The translations under genes and the position numbers were made by a program. From JBKHYJ01 sp046565505 (GTDB lineage: Bacteria; Acidobacteriota; Blastocatellia; UBA7656), in contig JBKHYJ010000022.1 in NCBI GenBank assembly GCA_046565505.1, positions 310,001 through 374,000 of the forward strand: DNA of 64,000 nt, given 5' to 3'. The notes below the pieces were generated by a model. It did not search any database and was not told the DNA's origin. It saw only the letters and a program-made list of their open reading frames with translations. Shown here piece after piece: positions 25,790 to 34,359 of the stretch; the first letter of the stretch is position 1, and each line of letters starts with the position of its first letter.

Positions 25790-26377
25790 TCACTTCGACG
25801 TGGCGATCTTCTTTATCTCTTCGAGTATGGCTTCGTCCGAGGGCCGGTCTTGCGGGTCTTTCCCCACATGAAGGAAGCGTATGCGGCCCGTCTTATCTAA
25901 GATGAAGATGGACGGGTGTGCTATCCCGCCATGCTCCTGCGCGTTGAGAATGCCATAAGAGGTGATGATCTTTTTATCGCTGTCGGAAAGTATTTGAAAC
26001 TTCGCCCCGGTGGTCTGCCCCATCGACCATGCGTAGGATTGATCGTCTACGCTGATGGCTATAAGGTCCGCGCCCGCCTGTTTGATCTTGTCGTAATCCT
26101 CCGCCAGCCTGGTGAGTTGCATCGTGCAGGCCCCTCACCAGAAGCCCCTGTAGAAGACCAGGACTACGGGCGAGCGAGCGGTGTATTCCGACAGCGTGAC
26201 GAGCTTCCCGTCCCCGTTAGGCAGCGCGAATTCAGGCGCCTTGTCGCCCACTTTGAGCGACGCGGCGGGCTTCTCCGCGGATGGCAGCACGGGCGGCGCG
26301 AGCGGCGATTGCGGCTGCTGCCCGCAGACCGAAACGGCCGAAATCAGCAGAAAGAATGTGCCCAGGAGCGACCTCAT
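25790..26377 (-). CDS. Secreted AhpC/TSA-family peroxiredoxin, probable selenoprotein (in-frame UGA at the catalytic site)
   Basis: Two adjacent open stretches (26377-26138 and 26134-25790) lie in one frame, separated only by TGA at 26137-26135. Together they make a complete 195-residue peroxiredoxin with a signal peptide. The UGA falls exactly where the peroxidatic cysteine belongs: VVLVFYRGFW-U-GACTMQL. This gives a UxxC active site in place of the usual CxxC (U81, Cys84). The downstream part is fully conserved (AGADLIAISVDD, HPSIFILDKTGRIRF), with no other lesion. Selenocysteine is therefore far likelier than decay. The function would be thiol-dependent peroxide reduction in the envelope. 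SelA/B/C would have to be encoded elsewhere. A 6+3+6 dyad sits just before the start codon. Confidence 0.82.
26098..26137 (-). promoter_or_regulatory. UGA codon and candidate bacterial SECIS hairpin
   Basis: Just after the UGA, minus-strand bases +19 to +36 can fold as CUC-A-CCA / GGC loop / UGG-CG-GAG. Guanines open the 3-nt apical loop at +26. This agrees with the loose bacterial SECIS rule (small loop starting with G, roughly 16-37 nt after the UGA). An alternative pairing of GCCTG with CAGGC is also possible. The structure was folded by eye, so it supports selenocysteine insertion without proving it. Confidence 0.35.
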
Positions 26378-26379
26378 CG

Positions 26380-26394
26380 TTAGATAGAATCTAA
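26380..26394. promoter_or_regulatory. Dyad TTAGAT-AGA-ATCTAA at the peroxiredoxin start
   Basis: A perfect 6+3+6 palindrome ends two bases upstream of the ATG of the probable selenoprotein, where a ribosome-binding site would normally be; no Shine-Dalgarno sequence is visible. It could be an operator for a redox regulator. This is inferred from position only. Confidence 0.3.
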
Positions 26395-26465
26395 TCGGTG
26401 GGGCGCGGGGTTGTCAACGCGGGGACTCCCGATTTCAGATCCTCCTGGCGCAAGGGCAAGCATGC

Positions 26466-26595
26466 GATTTGGATTTTAGATTTCGGATTTTGGATCGAGT
26501 GAGTAGCGAAAGATACTCGGCCCGCGCCGCATCAAGGCGGGTCGAGTACTTGACCTAGCCTTCAATCCAAAATCCGAAATCTAAAATCCAAAATC
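26466..26595. repeat. Long inverted repeat, MITE-like
   Basis: The left arm (26466-26495) and right arm (26565-26595) are reverse complements over 30 bases, differing by one extra A. They are unusually AT-rich runs of GGATTTT/AAAATCC blocks. The 69-nt centre has a second nested dyad (TACTCGGCCCGC against GCGGGTCGAGTA). The whole 130-bp unit can fold into one long hairpin, as expected of a miniature inverted-repeat element or a transcription-terminating repeat. It fills most of the 360-nt gap between the peroxiredoxin and PilZ genes, in which I see no gene. Confidence 0.75.
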
Positions 26596-26737
26596 GGAAA
26601 GATTCCTGTTGAGTCGAAAAGCAAATCTGCATATACTGGGCGCGTTCAAGCCTCGGAAGATGCGCGCCTATGACTACAAAGAGCGATAGCCCCGTTCGTG
26701 CCCGGGCATTTTCATTACGTTAAAGGAGTTTGGCTCT

Positions 26738-27211
26738 ATGTCGGGCTTATGCGACCGCTGCAACGAACGAACAAGCCACATAGTTAATATCGCGCACCTG
26801 CCGGAGCTGTCCGCCGTCGAGCACATGGGCTACCGGCTGGTTTGCGCGCCATGTTATGACGACCTGCTGGCCGAAGCGAAGGAGGCCGAAGAGCAGAACG
26901 CCGAACGCCGCGCGGAGGCCCGCGTCAAAGTCTCCATAAAAGCCCGCGTAGAAGGTAACACGTCGCACCTCGAAACATTCTCGGAAGAGATGACGGTCGA
27001 AGAGATAAGCCCGTCGGGCCTGAAGCTGCACACGGCGCGCGAGCTTGAGCCGGGGGCCGTGCTCAAATTATCCGTCCCGTCTTACGACTTCGAGGCCACT
27101 GCGATAGTAGAGGCCATATGGCGCGAGGCTGGCGAGCGCACGGTGGGGCTCAAGCTGGTCGAGCCGAGCGACGCATGGAAGAGGCTGTGGGAAGAGAGCG
27201 CCGGTCAATAG
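26738..27211 (+). CDS. Zinc-ribbon/PilZ-domain protein
   Basis: This 157-residue protein starts with a four-cysteine ribbon: Cys5 and Cys8 (CDRC), and a second pair in VCAPCYDDLL. A charged helix follows, then a PilZ-like beta-barrel (RAEARVKVSIKARVEG, ISPSGLKLHTARELEPGAVL, VEAIWREAGERTVGLKLVEP). PilZ domains often bind cyclic di-GMP through RxxxR and DxSxxG. Here the RRAEAR and EISPSGL segments are only partial matches, so binding is uncertain. AAAGGAG precedes the ATG. It probably has a regulatory role. Confidence 0.78.
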   Translation: MSGLCDRCNERTSHIVNIAHLPELSAVEHMGYRLVCAPCYDDLLAEAKEAEEQNAERRAEARVKVSIKARVEGNTSHLETFSEEMTVEEISPSGLKLHTARELEPGAVLKLSVPSYDFEATAIVEAIWREAGERTVGLKLVEPSDAWKRLWEESAGQ

Positions 27212-27341
27212 CGACGCGCGGCGGCCGGCGGGCGAGTAAAATCACATGCCCTGACGGCATCATTCAAGCTTTGCGCCGGCGCCGCTTTTCTTACCGCCCG
27301 CCGCTTGTCACCTGCCACGTTCCTTAATTAACCTACCTCTG

Positions 27342-28694
27342 ATGAACACAAGCCTAACAACCGCCTGTCTGCGCTGCGTGGCCGCCGATTGCCGCGGCGA
27401 GTACGCGACCGACAGCCGGCTCTACACATGCCCGGCCTGCGGCGGCCTGCTCGACGTAGAGTATGACTTCAGGTTGCCCGCCGGCGCGGCCGAGATGAAG
27501 AGACTCTTTCGGGAGCGCAAGATGGCCGAGGCCGGCCTTGACCGCAGCGGCGTGTGGCGCTTCCGTGAGCTGCTGCCGTTCGTCTCGGACCTCACGCAGG
27601 TCGTGACGCTCGCGGAGGGGAACACGCCCCTTTATTACGCCCCGCGCTCGTCAGATTATGGCGGGGTTGACGGGCTTCGCTTCAAGCACCAGGGGATGAA
27701 CCCTACGGGCTCGTTCAAAGATAATGGCATGACGACGGGCGTGACGCAGGCGGTGGCGGTCGGGGCCGCCGCCGTGGCATGCGCCTCGACAGGTAACACT
27801 TCTGCGTCTATGGCGGCCTACGCCGCGCGCGCGCGCCTGCGCGCGTTCGTGTTCATCCCGGCCGGGCAGGTCGCCTACGGGAAGCTCTCGCAGTCGCTCG
27901 AATACGGGGCCAGGGTTGTCGAGATCGAAGGGAACTTCGATGACGCGATGCGGATCGTGCGCGAGATTGCGGAGGAAACAGACGTGTACCTCTTGAACTC
28001 CATCAACCCGTTCCGCCTCGAAGGCCAGAAAGCCATAGCCATCGAGATGATGGAGCAATGCGGGTGGAGCCCGCCTGACTGGGTAGTCCTGCCCGGCGGC
28101 AATCTCGGCAACACGTCCGCCTTCGGCAAGGCGCTTCATGAGATGGCCGGGCTTGGCTTCATCGGCCGGCTCCCGCGCCTGGCTGTCGTCCAGGCCGAGC
28201 GGTCGGCGCCGTTCTACGACGTGTTCGTTTCACCTGACAGGTCATTGCTGCGACCTTTCGCGCGGCCCGCGACGCTCGCGACCGCCATAAGGATCGGCAA
28301 CCCCGTATCATGGAAGAAGGCTCTGCGCGCGCTCGCGTGGACCGACGGCACGGTCGAGCGCGTGAGTGAAAAAGAGATAGCCGACGCGAAAGCGGTGATA
28401 GGGCGCGACGGCATAGGGTGCGAGCCCGCGTCCGCCGTCACGCTGGCGGGCGTAAAGCGGCTCGCCGCCTCGGGCCAAATAAAGCGCGGCGACAGCGTGA
28501 TCGCGCTGCTGACGGGCAGCCTTCTGAAAGACCCCGCGTACACGGTCGGCTATCACGCGGGCGAATTGTTTCTCGAAGACGAGGGCGGCCGGCACGGGGT
28601 CGAAGGAAGCTTTACGAATAAGCCCGTGCGCGTGGCCGCGGACGCGCGCGAGATCAAGCGGCTCATAGATTCCGCGGACCGGGGTGGCGGATGA
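27342..28694 (+). CDS. thrC: Threonine synthase
   Basis: This 450-residue PLP enzyme converts O-phosphohomoserine to threonine. A zinc-ribbon-like N-terminus (CLRC, CPACGG) is followed by the lyase fold. PLP-binding Lys126 lies in GSFKDNGM, with the ACASTGNTSASMAAYAARA phosphate loop and the PGGNLGNTSAFGKAL glycine-rich motif. Length fits class II threonine synthases. No other threonine-pathway gene is nearby. It converges with the SCO gene at 28710 with only 15 nt between the stop codons. Confidence 0.95.
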   Translation: MNTSLTTACLRCVAADCRGEYATDSRLYTCPACGGLLDVEYDFRLPAGAAEMKRLFRERKMAEAGLDRSGVWRFRELLPFVSDLTQVVTLAEGNTPLYYAPRSSDYGGVDGLRFKHQGMNPTGSFKDNGMTTGVTQAVAVGAAAVACASTGNTSASMAAYAARARLRAFVFIPAGQVAYGKLSQSLEYGARVVEIEGNFDDAMRIVREIAEETDVYLLNSINPFRLEGQKAIAIEMMEQCGWSPPDWVVLPGGNLGNTSAFGKALHEMAGLGFIGRLPRLAVVQAERSAPFYDVFVSPDRSLLRPFARPATLATAIRIGNPVSWKKALRALAWTDGTVERVSEKEIADAKAVIGRDGIGCEPASAVTLAGVKRLAASGQIKRGDSVIALLTGSLLKDPAYTVGYHAGELFLEDEGGRHGVEGSFTNKPVRVAADAREIKRLIDSADRGGG

Positions 28695-28709
28695 AGGGCG
28701 GCGCGCCGG

Positions 28710-29843
28710 CTAGCGTTTTTCCATCTCGACGACCACGAGGCCCGCGGGCGTAGATTGGAGCCCGAACTTTATGCGGTCGCCCACGGCGAAAGAATCCAAC
28801 ATCCCCGCGTCTTTAACCGGGAATGGCATGCTCATAGCGGGCATGAAATCTTTTATATCTTCATGGTTGATCTGCACCGTGGCGCGGTCCTTGTGAATCT
28901 CCTCGATCACGCCGACGCCATGATAAATCCTACTTTCGTCTTTATTGCCTGCCTCAACGCCGCCGCCCGCCGCCAGGGCGCGCAACTCGCTCAGGACTTC
29001 CGCGGGCCTCCACTCGTTGCCGGAGTACAGCTTCACCAGCTTTCCGTCAGGCGCGATGACCGCCGTGCGGAGCAGGTGTATCACCTGGCCTTCCTCCTGC
29101 CAGTATTGCATCCCGAAGTAAGTCGCAATCTTTTTAACTTCGGCCTCGCTGCCCGTCGCGAACTCCCACCGCTCGAAATCAGCCGGGCCCGAGCCGCCCG
29201 TGTAGCGCGCGCCGTATTCGCGCAAGACCTTCGGCGTGTCGTATGCCGGGTCTACCGTGATGCTGAGCAGGTGCGCCTGGGGGTAGGAGCCGGGGGCCTG
29301 CCCGAGCGCCTTATCGATTTCGGCGAACTGGTCGGTCATCAGCGGGCAGTAGTCGGGCAGCGGGCACCTGGTGTAGATGAACGTAAGCACGAGCGCGCGC
29401 CCCCGGTACTTATGAAGGCCGACGCGCTTCCCGTCCTGATTGACGAGCGAAAAATCGGGGACCTCGTCGCCCGGCCTGGGCTCGGTCGAGTTGGCCGCGT
29501 TGACGGTGGACGCGTCCGGGCTTTCGCGCGTCACGACCAGGTCTTCAAGCCACGACTTCGCGCCCGCGACAACCAGCGTCGCACGCACGCGGTCGTCGCG
29601 CGCGAGGATTTTGAAATCTCGTTCGTCCTTCAAGGCGAAGGGCATAGCCATAGCTTCCATGTAACCCGGTATCGCCTCGTGCGCTACCGTGACCGTGCCG
29701 CCTCTGGCGTCAACGTTCAGCACCTTGCCGCGCAACTCATAACGTTGCTGCGGCTCTTTACTCCCGCGCCGGCAGCCGGCCAGCGCCAGGCAAATAGACA
29801 TGCAGGCGAGTGCCAGCGCAAATGTCTTATACGTCGAATTCAT
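28710..29843 (-). CDS. SCO-family lipoprotein flanked by two CusF-like copper-binding domains
   Basis: The signal peptide ends in a lipobox (LAGC, Cys24). Residues 33-105 form a CusF-like module (HEAIPGYMEAMAMPF), and 125-290 a SCO1/SenC thioredoxin-like domain with copper ligands in CPLPDYC (Cys160, Cys166) and a His near 256. Residues 305-377 are a second CusF-like module (INHEDIKDFMPAMSMPFPV). SCO proteins deliver copper to the CuA site of cytochrome oxidase, and CusF-like domains bind Cu(I) through Met and His. The sandwich suggests a membrane-anchored copper relay. No oxidase genes are adjacent. Confidence 0.9.
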   Translation of the reverse strand: MNSTYKTFALALACMSICLALAGCRRGSKEPQQRYELRGKVLNVDARGGTVTVAHEAIPGYMEAMAMPFALKDERDFKILARDDRVRATLVVAGAKSWLEDLVVTRESPDASTVNAANSTEPRPGDEVPDFSLVNQDGKRVGLHKYRGRALVLTFIYTRCPLPDYCPLMTDQFAEIDKALGQAPGSYPQAHLLSITVDPAYDTPKVLREYGARYTGGSGPADFERWEFATGSEAEVKKIATYFGMQYWQEEGQVIHLLRTAVIAPDGKLVKLYSGNEWRPAEVLSELRALAAGGGVEAGNKDESRIYHGVGVIEEIHKDRATVQINHEDIKDFMPAMSMPFPVKDAGMLDSFAVGDRIKFGLQSTPAGLVVVEMEKR

Positions 29844-30047
29844 CCTGATCTCATATTAGCCAGAACCGACCTGATTTCCAATTATTGATAAGAGAGCAGG
29901 ACGCCGCGCGGCTTATGATCCGGCGCGCGACGCCGCCGAGAATTTCGTGGGCCAACGCCCGGCGCGTAAGTGGCGCGAGTTGATGAAGGATTTAAGAGGC
30001 GTGGCGGGCGCGCTCGCCATGACGTTGGCCGCGCCCTCGGCGGCGGT

Positions 30048-31091
30048 TCAAGGTTGCTTGCTCGGGCCTTGAATCTTAACGTCTTCGACAGAGGCGTTGA
30101 AGCGCTTGTAGTCGCTGAATTCAAACATAACGTCCCAGTTGAGGCCGTCGAATAAAGACCCATCGCCGGCCGAATTGACTCGTATTAGATTCGGGAACCA
30201 CGGGCCGGACGGCAATTTCATCTGCTGGTAAATCAACCTCGCCTCGGTGCGAGGGGGATTCTTCGACTCGCCCTTCTTGATGAATTCCGGCGCGGGCCAG
30301 CACTCCAGGCGGGCCACGACCCTATCGACGGAGTCGATCCAGATGGAGCCGACAAGCTTTGATACAAAAGACTTATTCTTGGGAAGGCTGACGCCCGGGC
30401 GGGGCCGAAAGCTTAAGACGATCATGTCGCGGTCGCCGACTCGCTCGAACTTCGGCGAGTAGAATTCACATGAGTGCAGGAACGCCGCCAGGTCGATTGA
30501 AAGCGCCACGGGCCTCCCCTGCGCCTTCCCATAGACCCCGGCCCCCACGTACCCCTCGAGCCGCTGATTTTTGCCGCCTTCGGCTTGCCTCTCTTCCTGC
30601 TCGTATTTCTCAAGCCTCCTGCCCGCGTGCTTGCGGTCCGCCTCTATTTGCCAGGACGGGAGGGGCGCGCCATTGCTGGTTAATTGGATGAGAACATGCT
30701 CGCCGCTGACCGGGTATGCCTCGAAGTCCTGCACCTGCACAGCGTCGGGCCTGCCCTGCTCGTTAAGCACGCGGCGCGTCTTCTTTAATGAGTAGGTGTA
30801 GTCGCGCATCTGCCTGTGCATGGCGGCCCCGTTGTTTTCAACCTCGCGCATGAGGTCTGCTATATCGAGCGCCCCCGCGCCGCCGGCGTCCGGGGCCGAT
30901 TCGCCGGGCTTCGAGGGGTGCTCGCCCGGCAAGCGGGCAGTTGAGTTGATCTTACTTTCCTGAGACGCGCCGCCCAAGCCATCGGCGGCGGCCGGCCGCG
31001 GGGTCAGCGCGAAGCCCGTCAGTAGAACGAGTAAACTGAAAAAGCAGACCTGATTAGCCGCCCATTTGAAGGCGGTTGAAAGACTTCTCAT
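30048..31091 (-). CDS. Secreted hypothetical protein (about 347 aa)
   Basis: A hydrophobic signal sequence (VCFFSLLVLLTGFAL, then AAADG) is followed by a low-complexity linker and a domain beginning near MREVENNGAAMHRQMRDYTYSLKKTRR. The domain reads like an outer-membrane lipoprotein-sorting-type beta half-barrel (IWIDSVDRVVARLE...PNLIRVNS). I cannot name a family with confidence. ATG 31091 is chosen because the extra residues to 31133 are Arg-rich and precede the signal peptide. It stands alone between the SCO and polA genes, on the same strand. Confidence 0.7.
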   Translation of the reverse strand: MRSLSTAFKWAANQVCFFSLLVLLTGFALTPRPAAADGLGGASQESKINSTARLPGEHPSKPGESAPDAGGAGALDIADLMREVENNGAAMHRQMRDYTYSLKKTRRVLNEQGRPDAVQVQDFEAYPVSGEHVLIQLTSNGAPLPSWQIEADRKHAGRRLEKYEQEERQAEGGKNQRLEGYVGAGVYGKAQGRPVALSIDLAAFLHSCEFYSPKFERVGDRDMIVLSFRPRPGVSLPKNKSFVSKLVGSIWIDSVDRVVARLECWPAPEFIKKGESKNPPRTEARLIYQQMKLPSGPWFPNLIRVNSAGDGSLFDGLNWDVMFEFSDYKRFNASVEDVKIQGPSKQP

Positions 31092-31520
31092 GAGTTGTTT
31101 CTGCCCGGTAGTGCGGCGCGGCCTCATACGCATAATTCCCAGAAATGTCGGAAGGTGAATTGTTCGAGCGAAGCCATTATTCCACCCTATCTGCCCGGCG
31201 CTAGTAAGCGGCTTCGCAGTTTTGAAACAACAGTTTCAGACCGGCATTGCGCGTACGGGGATGCCGCCGCCGGGCTTCCGCCGGGAAGCCTTCCATGCTG
31301 ATCATGCTTTCAGGTAGAGCCGACTTTAAACTCGTGCGGCGCGTTTGTCAATCGGCCCTTGGGGGCGCGAGGATTTGGGGTTTGGGGCGTGATTACGTTT
31401 TAGCATGAGCGTCGACGCGATCATGGATTCGCGGGCGCTCGGGAGGCCGCGGGTGCCGCTCACGACCACCTTGCATCAGTTGTTATCAATCTTACCGGGG
31501 CGAGATTCGCCATAGGCCGC
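31092..31520. other. Non-coding gap upstream of the hypothetical gene, with a hairpin
   Basis: No gene is visible in these 429 nt. A perfect hairpin at 31273-31290 (GGCTTCC, 4-nt loop, GGAAGCC) could end polA transcription, which runs leftwards through here. A small GAAAC-AACA-GTTTC dyad lies about 40 nt away. Otherwise I see nothing in it. Confidence 0.4.
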
Positions 31521-34250
31521 TCAGGGCTTAGCTTCCATCCAGTTCCGGCCCGTGCCTATGTCAACCACTAGCGGCACCGCTAGCGGGTAAACAGATTCCA
31601 TCTCGGCCCGGACGATTTCCGTCGTGCGCGCGACTTCGGCCTCGGGCACCTCCAGCAATAACTCGTCATGCACCTGGAGCATCATCCGCGCGCCCAGCTT
31701 CTCGCGCCGCAGGCGGTCATGCACGCGGAGCATCGCCATCTTCACGAGGTCCGCGGCGGTGCCCTGAATAGGCGCGTTGATGGCTTCGCGCTCGGCCCTC
31801 GCGCGCAGGTTGTGATTCTTGTTGTTGATGTCTGGAATCGGTCGGATGCGGCCGAACGCCGTCCGCACGACGCCCGACTCGCGCACCTGCGCGGGGGTCT
31901 CTTCCATGTACCTGCGCACGCCCGTGTAGGTCTCGTAGTAGTTATCTATCGCCTTCTTCGCTTCGGCCCGCGACAGCCCGGTCCTGGCCGCCAGGCCGAA
32001 CGGGCCTACGTCGTAGGCGATCGCGAAGTTTACTATCTTCGCGAGCCTCCGGGCCTCTGACTCTTCCTGCTTAGTCTTCGCGCCGAAGACTGCGCGGGCG
32101 GTCCTCGCATGAATGTCCTCGCCCTTGTTGAACGCCTCTGTCATGACGGGGTCGCCCGTGAGGTGCGCGAACAGCCTCAGCTCTATCTGCGAGTAATCGG
32201 CCGACATCAGAACGTACCCGGGCGAGGCAACGAACGACGCGCGTATGCGGCGGCCGGACTCTTTGCGTATGGGAATGTTTTGCAGGTTCGGGTTCGTGCT
32301 GCTCAGCCTCCCGGTCGAGGTCACCGCCTGATTCAACGTCGTATGCACGCGGCCCGTGCGCGGATTAATCAGCTTAGGCAGCGCGTCGACGTAAGTGTTT
32401 TTGAGCTTGGCAAGCTCGCGGTACTCTATGACGAGGCGCGGCAGCTCGTACTTCGCGGCGAGCTCTTCGAGCACGTCAATGGAAGTCGATATGCGGCCCG
32501 TCTTCGTCTTGCGCCCCACGTCGAAGTTGAGCTTCTCGAAAACTTCCCCGAGCTGAATCGGCGAATTGATGTTGAACTCCTGACCCGCGAGGCGGTAAAT
32601 CTCGGCCGTCAGCCGGTCAAGCTCTTTCTCCATCTCGCCGCCGGCCTTCGCCAGCGCGGCCGTGTCTATGCGCACGCCTATGCGCTCCATCTCGAAGAGT
32701 ATCTCGACTAGGGGGAGTTCTATTTCGGTGTAGACCTGCTCGAGCCCCGCCGCCTCAAGCTTGGCTCGCAGCACGTCCGCTAGGTGAAACGTCAGGTCCG
32801 CGGATTGGAGCGCGCGAGCGTCCTCGGCGTCGAACCCGTCCACGCTCTCGGCCAGCTCAAGCCCGAGCTGCTCGCGCGCGATCTCAAGTATGCGGTAGTT
32901 GGTGCGGTTCGGGTCGAGCAGGTAGGCGGCGAGCATCGTATCGTCTTCTACGCCTTCTATGCGGACGGCGGGCGTGAAATCCTGTATGCAGCCTTCCTCC
33001 TGCCCCTTGCCGCCCCGGCCCCCCGCCCCCGCCATCGCCTCGCGCCCGCAGGCGTAGCGGTCGAGCAGCGTGAGCGCCCCCTTCCAATCGTGAATGGATT
33101 TGCGGACGAGCCCGTTCTCCAGAACGTCCTTCACGGCCGGGAGCGGGTCCGCGCCCTCTTCAAACTTCTCGAAGTCGATGAGGGCGGCGTTCATCTGCGC
33201 GGTGGAGATCGCGACCCCATACATCTCACCCTTGCGCTCGGCCATCGAAAGCGCGAAGCGGTCCAGGGACCAGAGCGAGCCTACGAAGCGGTCAAGCTCC
33301 GCCCGCGTGGTGATTCGCGAGTAGCGCGGCTTGCCGGGCTTGCGCGCGGCCACCGTGGCGACGGATTCATGAGTGGCAGCGTCGGCGAACTCGCGCGTCA
33401 GTTGTGAGAACTCAAGCTCGGAAAACAACTCGTAGGCGGCGCGGCGGTCGGGCTGCTCGTAGACGAGCGCGTCGAGGTCTAGCTTGATCGGCATGTCACA
33501 TTTGATGCGGGCGAGCTCGCGCGACTGGCGTATCAGGTCGGCGTTGTTCTTTAGGCTGTCGCGGTAAGTCTTGCGCGAAATCTCGTCCGCGCGCGCCAGC
33601 GCGGCCTCAATCGAGCCGTACTGTTGGATGATCTGCTTCGCGCCTTTCTCGCCCACGCCCGGCGCGCCGGGGATGTTGTCGGAGGCGTCGCCCCACAGCC
33701 CCAGCAGGTCAACGACCTGGTCGGGCCGCACCCCGAATTTTTCTTCCACGCCCTTCTGATCCAGCAGGACCATGTTGCCGTCGCGGCCCGTCCTGAGCAC
33801 CTTCACGTGGTCCGTGACGAGCTGGCACATGTCCTTATCATTAGTCACGATCACCATGTCGAGCCCGAGGTCTTCGACCTGGCAGGCGTAGGTGCCGATG
33901 ATGTCGTCTGCCTCGAAGCCGGGCTCGCGCGTGATAGGCACCCTCAGCACGTCGCAGACGCGCTTGATGTAAGGGAGCTGCGCGGCCAGGTCGTCGGGCA
34001 TCTCGCCGCGCGTCGCCTTGTATGCTTCAAAGGCGTCGTGCCGAAACGTGCGCTCGGGCGAGTCGAACGCCACGCCCAGGTAATCGGGCTTCTCTATGGC
34101 GATCAGGCGGCGCAGCATCATGGTGAAGCCGTAGATGGCGTTCGTCGGGCTGCCGTGAGAATTCGTCAAGCCGCGGATGGCGTAATAGGCGCGATAGATT
34201 TGCGACATGCCATCTACCAGGTACAGTCGCTTGCGTTCGGTTTGGGCCAT
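31521..34250 (-). CDS. polA: DNA polymerase I, proofreading motif lost
   Basis: The protein is about 909 residues from ATG 34250. The N-terminal 5'-3' exonuclease is intact (LYLVDGMSQIYRAYYA, VTNDKDMCQL, LWGDASDNIPG). The polymerase domain has motif A SADYSQIELR, motif B AKIVNFAIAYD and motif C QVHDELLLEVP. In the middle exonuclease-like domain, the first metal-binding motif (normally DxE) reads FALSMAER near residues 325-335, so 3'-5' proofreading is probably absent, as in Taq-type enzymes. A glycine-rich insertion also interrupts that domain. It repairs DNA and processes Okazaki fragments. Confidence 0.95.
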   Translation of the reverse strand: MAQTERKRLYLVDGMSQIYRAYYAIRGLTNSHGSPTNAIYGFTMMLRRLIAIEKPDYLGVAFDSPERTFRHDAFEAYKATRGEMPDDLAAQLPYIKRVCDVLRVPITREPGFEADDIIGTYACQVEDLGLDMVIVTNDKDMCQLVTDHVKVLRTGRDGNMVLLDQKGVEEKFGVRPDQVVDLLGLWGDASDNIPGAPGVGEKGAKQIIQQYGSIEAALARADEISRKTYRDSLKNNADLIRQSRELARIKCDMPIKLDLDALVYEQPDRRAAYELFSELEFSQLTREFADAATHESVATVAARKPGKPRYSRITTRAELDRFVGSLWSLDRFALSMAERKGEMYGVAISTAQMNAALIDFEKFEEGADPLPAVKDVLENGLVRKSIHDWKGALTLLDRYACGREAMAGAGGRGGKGQEEGCIQDFTPAVRIEGVEDDTMLAAYLLDPNRTNYRILEIAREQLGLELAESVDGFDAEDARALQSADLTFHLADVLRAKLEAAGLEQVYTEIELPLVEILFEMERIGVRIDTAALAKAGGEMEKELDRLTAEIYRLAGQEFNINSPIQLGEVFEKLNFDVGRKTKTGRISTSIDVLEELAAKYELPRLVIEYRELAKLKNTYVDALPKLINPRTGRVHTTLNQAVTSTGRLSSTNPNLQNIPIRKESGRRIRASFVASPGYVLMSADYSQIELRLFAHLTGDPVMTEAFNKGEDIHARTARAVFGAKTKQEESEARRLAKIVNFAIAYDVGPFGLAARTGLSRAEAKKAIDNYYETYTGVRRYMEETPAQVRESGVVRTAFGRIRPIPDINNKNHNLRARAEREAINAPIQGTAADLVKMAMLRVHDRLRREKLGARMMLQVHDELLLEVPEAEVARTTEIVRAEMESVYPLAVPLVVDIGTGRNWMEAKP

Positions 34251-34359
34251 AATATCCATGCTAAAGGCCGCGATTTCTGAGTGTCAAGAAATTGGACGCG
34301 CGGTTGGTCCGATTACACTGCTTTCGCGGCGGCTTGGCCTGGCCCCGCGCACGGGGCCT

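Noticed and set aside
26135..26137. Peroxiredoxin as an ordinary pseudogene
   Set aside because: The single stop lies exactly at the catalytic cysteine codon and all other family positions are intact, which decay would rarely produce; selenocysteine fits better.
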